Source: Verrucomicrobiales bacterium
GTDB taxonomy: Bacteria; Verrucomicrobiota; Verrucomicrobiia; Verrucomicrobiales; SLCJ01
NCBI GenBank assembly: GCA_024636835.1
Contig: JAGXGH010000077.1
Location: 1-49,212, forward strand
Direction: 5' to 3'
Length of the DNA: 49,212 bases
Translations under genes and position numbers: made by a program
Shown: positions 1-7,384 of the stretch, piece by piece
How positions within the stretch are numbered: position 1 is the first letter of the stretch
How the letters are laid out: every line of letters begins with the position of its first letter
Notes under the pieces: model-generated
Database searches by the model: none
What the model was told of the DNA's origin: nothing
What the model saw: only the letters and a program-made list of their open reading frames with translations

Positions 1-1664
1 AGGCGGTGGCCTTCATCACCCGGCACAAGGATGAGCCTTTCTTCCTGAATTATTGGCAGTTCTCGGTGCATGCGCCTTTTGATGCCAAGGAGGAATACAT
101 CAAGGGTTACCGGAGCAAAATTGACCCGGAAAACCCCCAGCGCAGCGCCACCTATGCAGCCATGGTGCGATCGCTGGATGACAACGTAGGCAAGATCATG
201 GATTCGCTGGAGAAATCCGGCATAGCGGAGCGCACCATCGTCATTTTCTACTCCGATAACGGCGGCAACATGTATGACCGGATCGATGACACCACCCCGA
301 CCAGCAACGCGCCCCTGCGCGGCGGCAAGGCAACGATCTATGAAGGTGGGATCCGCGTGCCGGCCATCATTTCCTGGCCGGGCGTGGTGGAACCCGGATC
401 GCGCAATGACGCATTGATTCAATCCGAGGATCTCTACCCGACCATCATGGATATGGCCGGTGCCAAAATCCCTGAGGGGCAGCCCTGCGATGGGATCAAT
501 CTTCTTCCAGCCCTGCGGAACGGGGAAGCACCGCGCAGCGAAGTGTATTGCTATTTCCCCCACTCACCGGCGGTTCCCGATTGGAGTCCGCCTTCGGTTT
601 GCGTGCGGGCTGGCAACTGGAAGCTTATCCGCTTCTTCTACGATGATCCCAACCAGTTGCACCGGCATGAGCTTTACGACCTTTCCAAGGACATCGGAGA
701 GCGGAACAACCTAGCCGCCGAAAATCCTGATAAGGTTCGTGAAATGAGCGAGCTCATCAACAGCTTTACCAAGCGAACCGAAGCGGTCATCCCTGAGCCC
801 AATACGAACTACAAGCCCGAATCCGTATCAGGCCTCGCAGGCTGGAATGTAGGCGGGGAAAAATACGGCATGGTCACTGCGAACGAGCGGATCAATTCGC
901 TGCAGTTCCGGGCCTTTGAGGATGGCGCCGTGATGACCACCGCCGATCCGCTGGATTTGGAAGCCAGCAAATACCGCTTCCGGGTGAGGATGGAATCCAT
1001 GACACACCAGGCTGACGGCTGGGTATCTGCGGGTGGTGAACCCGCGGCGATCCCCACAGTGCATGATCGAAAGATGCGGGACTACGAGGTGGAGCTGTCT
1101 TCACCTGGAGGTTCCCAGAATCTAAGCTTCACGCCATGCTCCAACGCAGGCACCACCCAGATTGAATCGATGGAACTGCTCGATGCGGAGGGCAGTCGGG
1201 TGAAGCTCTGGACTTTCGGTAAATCGGCCCCTGAGAAAAAAAAGGCGCCAGCGCAGGCGGCAAGTAAAATGACGCGATGGCAGCCTAGCCCCAATGGCCA
1301 CGCAAAGCTTTCCACCGGTGCGAATGGCCTCCACTTGGAAATTACGGGCAACGATCCCTTTATCGTGTCGGAAAAACTGGCAGCAGAGCCCGGCAAATAC
1401 AGGTTCGCCATCCGCATGCGTTCCATGGCCGAAGGCAATGGGACTCTGTTTGCTCGCCCGCCGGAAAGGGGCTTCCAACCGGGCACCGAACAAAAGTTCA
1501 TTGTCCAGCATGATGGGAAGTGGCGTGAGTATGAGGTTCCGGTGAACCTAACACACAAGCTTGACCAACTGCGCCTGGATCCGTGCTCCAGCCCTGGTGA
1601 GGTTGACATCGAATGGATGCGGCTCGTGCCCCCCGGGGGGAAAGTGTTATACGAGTGGAGGTAG
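1..1664 (+). CDS. Secreted-type sulfatase, C-terminal part (left edge truncated)
   Basis: This is the 3' part of an arylsulfatase-family gene. The reading frame is open to base 1, so the N-terminal region with the formylglycine motif (CxPSR) lies outside the window. The visible part holds the C-terminal half of the alkaline-phosphatase-like fold, including a YSDNGG motif and the GGKATIYEGGIRVP segment typical of family S1 sulfatases. After about residue 270 (counted from the GTG at base 6) there are two related modules of about 120-130 residues, each with a YRFxxRMxSM core and a DxxRxYEV strand. They look like a duplicated beta-sandwich accessory domain, perhaps glycan binding (inference). 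The neighbouring rhamnosidase and fucosidase suggest it desulfates a rhamnose- or fucose-rich polysaccharide. The substrate cannot be read from the sequence. Confidence 0.9.
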   Translation, partial: AVAFITRHKDEPFFLNYWQFSVHAPFDAKEEYIKGYRSKIDPENPQRSATYAAMVRSLDDNVGKIMDSLEKSGIAERTIVIFYSDNGGNMYDRIDDTTPTSNAPLRGGKATIYEGGIRVPAIISWPGVVEPGSRNDALIQSEDLYPTIMDMAGAKIPEGQPCDGINLLPALRNGEAPRSEVYCYFPHSPAVPDWSPPSVCVRAGNWKLIRFFYDDPNQLHRHELYDLSKDIGERNNLAAENPDKVREMSELINSFTKRTEAVIPEPNTNYKPESVSGLAGWNVGGEKYGMVTANERINSLQFRAFEDGAVMTTADPLDLEASKYRFRVRMESMTHQADGWVSAGGEPAAIPTVHDRKMRDYEVELSSPGGSQNLSFTPCSNAGTTQIESMELLDAEGSRVKLWTFGKSAPEKKKAPAQAASKMTRWQPSPNGHAKLSTGANGLHLEITGNDPFIVSEKLAAEPGKYRFAIRMRSMAEGNGTLFARPPERGFQPGTEQKFIVQHDGKWREYEVPVNLTHKLDQLRLDPCSSPGEVDIEWMRLVPPGGKVLYEWR

Positions 1665-1728
1665 TTGAGGTGGCCTGGCTTGTCCTGCCGCGGTAGTGCG
1701 GACTGAAAAATATCTCAGGGATCTCTCC

Positions 1729-4700
1729 TCATTCCGCTTCCTGCCATTCGAAGCGATAGAGGCCGGAGGGATACCACTTCGCTTTCCTATCACCGACATT
1801 CCGCGCATCGGACAAATCGATGTCCTTGCCTGACTCCCGGACGCGGAGGTTTGGCTGCGCGGGGAAATGGATCTCCGCCGTGGTGTTGGCCGGGATTTTC
1901 ACCTCCCACATCACCAGTCCGTCACGCTTCGACCACCTGCTTTCGATCTGACCGCGTATGGTCCGGTGTGTGGCGGAGACAGAGCTGAGGCCATCGGGAA
2001 GCGTGGGCGAGAGGGTGAATTTCGCGAATCCGGGCCCATCCATCCGGGGTTGGATGCCGGCCAGATTTTCGAAACACCATTGGGGAAAATCACCGATCAT
2101 CATGATATGATTCGCGGAGTTCATATTTCCTCCGGCGGTATCACCATTCCACAACTCCCAGATCGTGGTGGCACCCTGATCGATCATGTAGCCATATCCG
2201 GGATACTCCTTTTGGGTCGCCATCTCCAAGGGCACATCCGCTCCCTGCAGATCATTGAGCGTCGTGTGCAGCCACTGAATGCCGATGTTGCCGGTGCCGA
2301 CGCGCCCCTGCTCTTTCTCCAGACGCTCGCGGAATGCTTCGTTGAATGCGGCACGGCTCCCCTCCGGGACGAGGTCGAATGAGTGGCCAAGCGCAAACGT
2401 CGCCTGAGTGCCATTGGCGAAATGATCCTTCTTCCACCACTTCACTTGAATGGCCTTGCGGATATTGGAGAGTTCCTGTTTCCAACGCGTCGAATCCTTT
2501 CCCAGAATTTCAGCAGCCTCGGCCATCAAGGTCAGTTGCAGGGCCAGGTAGGCGTTGTCGACGAATGCCTTGTCGGTGATTTTAAACGGATCCTTGATCA
2601 GATCCTGCGATCGATCCGTCGGCGGCGCGCACCAGTCTCCGTAAATCGAGGCGGGAAAAATCCCGTTTTCATCCCGCCGCGCGAGCATGAAATCGATCCA
2701 CCGGGCATTGCCATCGTAGTTCTTTTCCAGAATCCGGCGATCACCGTAGCGCAGATACATCGTGCGCGGAGCCATCGTCGAAACGGTGGGCCAGACGGCT
2801 GAAGCCCTGAACCTCTCCCATAGTGCCGGTGCCACACTTGGAATCTCGCCACCGGGCGCTTGGCTGTCCCGGATTTCCGTGAGCCACCGCGTGTAGATTG
2901 CAGCGATATCAAACAGGTAAGCCTCGCTGCGGAGTTCCGCGCCACGATCGCCCTGCCAACCCTGGCGTTCATCGCGGTCGGTGCAGTCGAGCGGCACCGT
3001 CATATAGTTCGAGCGCAGTGTGCGGAGGGAGTTTTCAACAATCTGGTTGAGCACCGGATCGGATGATTGGAACGAGGAAGCTTCGGGCACCGCGCTGCCG
3101 ACGATCTTGGCGGTTAGTGTTGACCCATCGGGTTTGCCCGGCAGCCCGCTCACCTCCACCCAACGGAAGCTTTGGTAGGAAAAGCGCGGCTCCCACGATT
3201 CCGCTTCAGCGGAGCCCTTGAGAATATACCGATCCTTCGCCAGCGCACTGCGGAGATGTCGAATCTTTGGCGAGCCGTCTGCATTGAGCCGGGCGGCATA
3301 CTGGAGGGAGACCTCGGTGCCTTTGGCTCCCTTGACTTTGAGCGAAGTCCAGCCGGTTAGATTCTCTCCGAAATCAAATCGCCACACCCCCGGTCCCATT
3401 TGCTTGATCTCGACAGGCTTGATTTCACCGAGAACCCGCGCTGGCTCGCTATGGGTGGAACGGCAAACACCGGGAGGCCGTGGCATCACGGTTGCGACCG
3501 GCCACGGAGAGTCGTCAAATCCGGGTTCCGACCAGCCGGAAAACTCCATCCGGGCATCATAGGTCTCCCCATCGTAAACATTGTTGCTGCGGATGGGGCC
3601 TTCCGCATTCGCCTTCCATCGGGGGTCGCTCACGAAAACGCCACGGGTGCCATCTTCATACCTGACAATCAATTGTGCGCGGATCACTGGCGCCCCCATG
3701 TCCAGCGTGGGTATCGGCACGAAACGACGCGGTGCGTAGTAGCGACCGTTTCCCAGGATCAATCCGAGTGCGTTTTGCCCTGCCTTCAGATGCCGGGTCA
3801 CATCGTGCGCCACACTTGGGATGCGATGTTTGAAATCGGTGAAACCCGGAGCAAGCACATCATCGGAGACCCTCTGCCCATTGAGCCAGATTTCGTGGGT
3901 TCCTCCGGTGGCAAAATGCAGGAAGGCGCTCTTGACCGGCTTGTTCAGGGAAAACTCGCGGCGCAGGTAACGCGCAGGGAGCCGTCGGCTTTCGTCCGTC
4001 CAGGTGCGCTGCACCTCGGAATCTTCGGCCAGCGTGCCGCCCCATGATTCATCGGAGCCGATGGTTTTCCCATCAATCACCAGCGCGGCCATCAACCGAA
4101 CTTTGGCGCGATTCCCCCGGCAGGTGATTTTGATATCGTTCTCCCCTTTCTCCAGGTAATCCGTGACCCACAGTGCCTGGCCTTCGTTTGACTCCACAAC
4201 CATGATGTGGCGGCCGTTCAGATGAACCGTGAAATGTGCGTTGCCGGCCAGCATCAATCTCGCGCTCTGCGGTGGCGATGCGAGAACAAGCTTCTTTTGG
4301 AAAAATCCCGATTCGGGGGCGAGTGAAATGGCTTTCGCCTCAGCGGGAATGTCGCCGGTCTCGGCTGGCGGCAGAGGCACCCCGATCCAATCGGCCTGCC
4401 AATCGCTCTCCTCCAGCAACCCCATCGACCAACCCGCCGGAGCGGAATCGAACGCCTTATCCTCCTCATCCCAAACCCGAAGGCTCCACTCGCAGACAAT
4501 GGCCGATTTGAGCGGAGCACCGTTGTATTCGACCTGCGCAGTCTGCGAGCTGGCGACCTTCCCGCTATCCCAGAGAACGTCGCCATCGGAAGTCACCTTG
4601 ATCTGGTATGCGGTCTGCCTCGCCCCGCGCCGCTCCGATTCGAGCACCCACGAAAACCTCGGGGATTCCACATGAATTCCCTGTGGCTCCGTGAGATATT

Positions 4701-4854
4701 CGATCCGAAGATCTGAGATTTCCATTGCTCGGGCAAAGGAGTTCAGGATGCAGATGGCACCCACTGCGAATGTAGTGACTTTTCGTTTCAAATTACAAAA
4801 AGGGTAAGCCCGGAGGAGCAAGCGGAGAAGTGGAAAAGGGACGATGGTCGCCAT
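1729..4854 (-). CDS. Alpha-L-rhamnosidase, GH78
   Basis: A glycoside hydrolase predicted to release terminal alpha-L-rhamnose. The order is an N-terminal Ig-like domain (EISDLRIEYLTEPQGI, ESPRFSW), rhamnosidase N and beta-sandwich domains, the (alpha/alpha)6 barrel with the family signature DCTDRDERQGWQGD, an IWELWNGDT segment with acidic active-site candidates, and a C-terminal beta domain. At about 1040 residues the length is normal for GH78. The frame stays open to 5001, but that would run through the divergent SRPBCC gene. The ATG at 4854 gives a long leader. A TTG at 4791 gives a tidier signal peptide (MKRKVTTFAVGAICILNSFA), so the true start may be there. No strong ribosome site supports either. 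Export to periplasm or outside is likely. Confidence 0.93.
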   Translation of the reverse strand: MATIVPFPLLRLLLRAYPFCNLKRKVTTFAVGAICILNSFARAMEISDLRIEYLTEPQGIHVESPRFSWVLESERRGARQTAYQIKVTSDGDVLWDSGKVASSQTAQVEYNGAPLKSAIVCEWSLRVWDEEDKAFDSAPAGWSMGLLEESDWQADWIGVPLPPAETGDIPAEAKAISLAPESGFFQKKLVLASPPQSARLMLAGNAHFTVHLNGRHIMVVESNEGQALWVTDYLEKGENDIKITCRGNRAKVRLMAALVIDGKTIGSDESWGGTLAEDSEVQRTWTDESRRLPARYLRREFSLNKPVKSAFLHFATGGTHEIWLNGQRVSDDVLAPGFTDFKHRIPSVAHDVTRHLKAGQNALGLILGNGRYYAPRRFVPIPTLDMGAPVIRAQLIVRYEDGTRGVFVSDPRWKANAEGPIRSNNVYDGETYDARMEFSGWSEPGFDDSPWPVATVMPRPPGVCRSTHSEPARVLGEIKPVEIKQMGPGVWRFDFGENLTGWTSLKVKGAKGTEVSLQYAARLNADGSPKIRHLRSALAKDRYILKGSAEAESWEPRFSYQSFRWVEVSGLPGKPDGSTLTAKIVGSAVPEASSFQSSDPVLNQIVENSLRTLRSNYMTVPLDCTDRDERQGWQGDRGAELRSEAYLFDIAAIYTRWLTEIRDSQAPGGEIPSVAPALWERFRASAVWPTVSTMAPRTMYLRYGDRRILEKNYDGNARWIDFMLARRDENGIFPASIYGDWCAPPTDRSQDLIKDPFKITDKAFVDNAYLALQLTLMAEAAEILGKDSTRWKQELSNIRKAIQVKWWKKDHFANGTQATFALGHSFDLVPEGSRAAFNEAFRERLEKEQGRVGTGNIGIQWLHTTLNDLQGADVPLEMATQKEYPGYGYMIDQGATTIWELWNGDTAGGNMNSANHIMMIGDFPQWCFENLAGIQPRMDGPGFAKFTLSPTLPDGLSSVSATHRTIRGQIESRWSKRDGLVMWEVKIPANTTAEIHFPAQPNLRVRESGKDIDLSDARNVGDRKAKWYPSGLYRFEWQEAE

Positions 4855-4925
4855 GCATACAACTTGGACTGATATGCATACTGTTTCGATTGGTTCAACC
4901 CTCGATCCGGGTGGTATCAATCCCC

Positions 4926-5459
4926 ATGCGAAAACTTCTGCCAGTCCTCCTCCACTTGATCGCCTTACAAATGAACGCCACCTGTGAGACCGCACCGTCA
5001 AAGCCCGCGACAGAGATCGCTGCCGAGCAATCGCACGTGCAGACTTCCAAGGTGCTGCCTTTTTCCGCGGAGAAGGTCTGGAAAGTGATCGCGGGATTCA
5101 ATACGCTGCAGGATTACCATGCCGCCGTCCCGGAAAGCCGACTGGCTGAGGGTGGTGTCGTCCGCTATCTCACGATTTCCGAGGAGGCAGGTGGCGGAAT
5201 CGTGGTGGAGCGCCTCATGGCGTTCAGCGAAGAGGACATGACCTTCAGCTACAAGATCATCGGTCTGATCGAATCGCCGCTGCCGCTCCACAAATATCAT
5301 GCCTGGGTGGATCTGGAGCCCATTGACGACAAGCAATGCAAACTGAGCTGGAGTAGCAAGTTCTACGCGATGGGAGCTTCAAAAGAAGAAGCCGAGGAAA
5401 TCATCCGCGCCATTTATAAAGGTTGCTATGACGGCATTGAGTCCGTGCTTGGTAAGTAA
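4926..5459 (+). CDS. SRPBCC (START-like) family protein with signal peptide
   Basis: A 177-residue protein with a hydrophobic leader (MRKLLPVLLHLIALQ) followed by a polyketide-cyclase/dehydrase-like SRPBCC fold. The N-terminal strand VQTSKVLPFSAEKVWKVI and the later SWSSKFYAMGASKEEAEEII helix are typical. The family binds small hydrophobic ligands in a deep pocket; no specific function can be assigned. I chose the ATG at 4926 over an upstream in-frame ATG at 4830 because it begins the signal peptide and clears the divergent rhamnosidase start. It is followed closely by the AraC regulator, whose start lies 40 bp past its stop. Confidence 0.75.
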   Translation: MRKLLPVLLHLIALQMNATCETAPSKPATEIAAEQSHVQTSKVLPFSAEKVWKVIAGFNTLQDYHAAVPESRLAEGGVVRYLTISEEAGGGIVVERLMAFSEEDMTFSYKIIGLIESPLPLHKYHAWVDLEPIDDKQCKLSWSSKFYAMGASKEEAEEIIRAIYKGCYDGIESVLGK

Positions 5460-5499
5460 TGATCGAAGGCGCGGCAATGATGCGCTTATCATCCGTATT

Positions 5500-6399
5500 A
5501 TGAGTTCTCGCGTCACAGCCCTATTGCGCATTCCAGACGATCTCGCAGACGCGTCCAGCGGCCGAGTTCTGCGCGGAGGAGATCTGTGGTTCGGCGAATA
5601 CCACCAGCGTCAGGAACAGCAACCGAGAAACATCTTCGTTACCGAGCACACGCTCATCTTCGTCACTAAGGGTGCTAAGGTTTTTCATTTTCCTGATAGG
5701 GAACTTACGGTAACAAGCGGTCACGCTATCTTGCTTAAGCGCGGTTGTTATCTCCTGTGTGAAAGTCTGAAGCGCGATAACGAATACGAGAGCATCTCGA
5801 TATTTTTCAAAGCAACAGAACTCCGCGATTTCTGGGATTCGCTCAAACTGCATCATGGTAAAAGAAAGCCGAAAAAGACCACGTGCGATTCTGATGGTCC
5901 GCTGGTGTTGAGCGTCTCCCCCGAGTTGGCTCAGTTCCGTGAAAGCGTCACAGCGATGTTTTCTCATCAGGGACCATTCGTTGAGTTGCTAATGAGAACT
6001 AAATTACAGGAATTGATACTGCTTCTTTTGAGCACGTCAGCGAGGCCACAAGTGGAAGCGTTTTTCGACGAACTCTATGACGACCAACTTCCCGATCCTG
6101 TCTATGTCGTTCGTAAAAATCTTAACAAGCCTCTCGGACTCGCCGACTACTCGAAGCTTTCTGACCGTAGTCTCTCGAAATTTAAACGGGACTTTAAGGA
6201 ACAGATTGGCGAGGCTCCTGGAAAGTGGATCACCAACCAACGATTGGAAAACGCCCACTTGTTATTGAAGTCGACGAGCTTGAGCGTCGGCGAAATCTGC
6301 TATCGCAGTGGCTTCACTAATCTCTCTCATTTTATTCGAGCCTACAAATCCCGCTTTGGGGGGACGCCGGCATCACAACGCAAAATAACAAAATCATGA
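5500..6399 (+). CDS. AraC-family transcriptional regulator
   Basis: A 299-residue regulator with an N-terminal cupin-like sensing domain (about residues 20-150) and a C-terminal double helix-turn-helix AraC domain (about 205-295), ending in the signature SVGEICYRSGFTNLSHFIRA and FGGTPASQRK. The ATG at 5500 is preferred to the upstream frame extension to 5428, which overlaps the previous gene. Its TGA overlaps the ATG of the epimerase-like gene by four bases, so the two are translationally coupled. Its position between rhamnosidase and fucosidase suggests control of this locus by a sugar ligand (inference). Confidence 0.9.
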   Translation: MSSRVTALLRIPDDLADASSGRVLRGGDLWFGEYHQRQEQQPRNIFVTEHTLIFVTKGAKVFHFPDRELTVTSGHAILLKRGCYLLCESLKRDNEYESISIFFKATELRDFWDSLKLHHGKRKPKKTTCDSDGPLVLSVSPELAQFRESVTAMFSHQGPFVELLMRTKLQELILLLLSTSARPQVEAFFDELYDDQLPDPVYVVRKNLNKPLGLADYSKLSDRSLSKFKRDFKEQIGEAPGKWITNQRLENAHLLLKSTSLSVGEICYRSGFTNLSHFIRAYKSRFGGTPASQRKITKS

Positions 6400-7262
6400 T
6401 ACGCACCATTCAATTTCTTATTCTTAGCTGGGCACTATTCATGCCCTCGCTGCTAGCTGCTGAAATCAATCCGCTTGGAACGTTTGATTTTGACCTCGAT
6501 CGCATCGGTAAAAATCCCGAGGAGCAAGTTGAGGCACTGACCAAGATGGGATTCTCCGGTGTGACGCTGCGATTTGATGATGGAGGGAGGAAGGTTGACG
6601 AACGCTTCAATCAGTTCCAAAAAATCGTCAAGGCAGGTGATATCAAGGTCTATGCGGCGCACTTCGTTCTGAAGCTCGAGCCAAACGGGAAACTGCCGAT
6701 CAAGCGAATCAAAGAAGCCGTCAAACAGGCGAAAAGTGTCGATGCGGACTTTTGGCTGATTATCCTGGCTCAAAAGAATGGAGTGAGTCGTGCGGAGGTT
6801 CTTAAAGCAATAAATCAATGCGCTGACTTGTGTAAAAAAGAGAGCGTCAAGTGCATCATCTATCCGCATGATAACACCCTGATCGAGTCGACGGAAGAAG
6901 CGGTCTCTCTGATCGAGGAATCCCAACGCAAGGATCTGTTCGTTTCGTTTCACTTGTGCCATGAGATCCGTGCCGGCAACGGATATCGTTTGGAAGAAGT
7001 GGCAAAAATCGCAAAGCCTTACCTTCGCTACGCCAGCATCAGCGGCGCGAACCGCGAATATGAGGACAATAGTCAAGACTGGAGCAAGACGATTCAGCCC
7101 TTGGACATGGGGGATTATGACTTACGGAAGTTCGTCCATGCGATCCGATCGATCGACTACAAAGGCCCTATCATCCTGCATACCTTCGGCCTGCAGAAAC
7201 AAAAGCCAGATCATCATCTGCGCTCGATGAAAGAATACCGAAAGCTTTTCGACGGGCTTTGA
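6396..7262 (+). CDS. Secreted xylose-isomerase-like TIM-barrel protein
   Basis: A 288-residue protein of the sugar phosphate isomerase/epimerase (AP endonuclease 2) superfamily. It has a clear signal peptide (MIRTIQFLILSWALFMPSLLAAE). Barrel strands with acidic or His ends are visible: FSGVTLRFDD, DIKVYAAHFVL, KCIIYPHDN, LFVSFHLCHE and GPIILHTFG. Exported members of this superfamily are common in Verrucomicrobia and Planctomycetes, but most have no assigned reaction. It is coupled to the AraC gene by an ATGA overlap. The substrate is unknown; a role in fucose or rhamnose handling is inferred from neighbours only. Confidence 0.8.
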   Translation: MIRTIQFLILSWALFMPSLLAAEINPLGTFDFDLDRIGKNPEEQVEALTKMGFSGVTLRFDDGGRKVDERFNQFQKIVKAGDIKVYAAHFVLKLEPNGKLPIKRIKEAVKQAKSVDADFWLIILAQKNGVSRAEVLKAINQCADLCKKESVKCIIYPHDNTLIESTEEAVSLIEESQRKDLFVSFHLCHEIRAGNGYRLEEVAKIAKPYLRYASISGANREYEDNSQDWSKTIQPLDMGDYDLRKFVHAIRSIDYKGPIILHTFGLQKQKPDHHLRSMKEYRKLFDGL

Positions 7263-7290
7263 TGTAATGACGAGGCGGGTCTCGAAAAAA

Positions 7291-7314
7291 CGTTAGCTAT
7301 CCGCATAGCTAACG
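7291..7314. terminator. Perfect 10-bp hairpin between epimerase and fucosidase genes
   Basis: The arms CGTTAGCTAT and ATAGCTAACG are separated by CCGC. The hairpin is preceded on the plus strand by six A residues. It therefore has the hairpin-plus-T-run form of an intrinsic terminator only when read on the minus strand. On the plus strand it follows the epimerase stop by 28 bp and has no T run after it. It may terminate weakly, block antisense transcription, or be an operator upstream of the fucosidase. Confidence 0.45.
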
Positions 7315-7384
7315 AGCCGGCCAGAATCATTTCAAGGTAGGCATTTCATGATAAAAACACACATCTCAAGCACGTATTTATATC

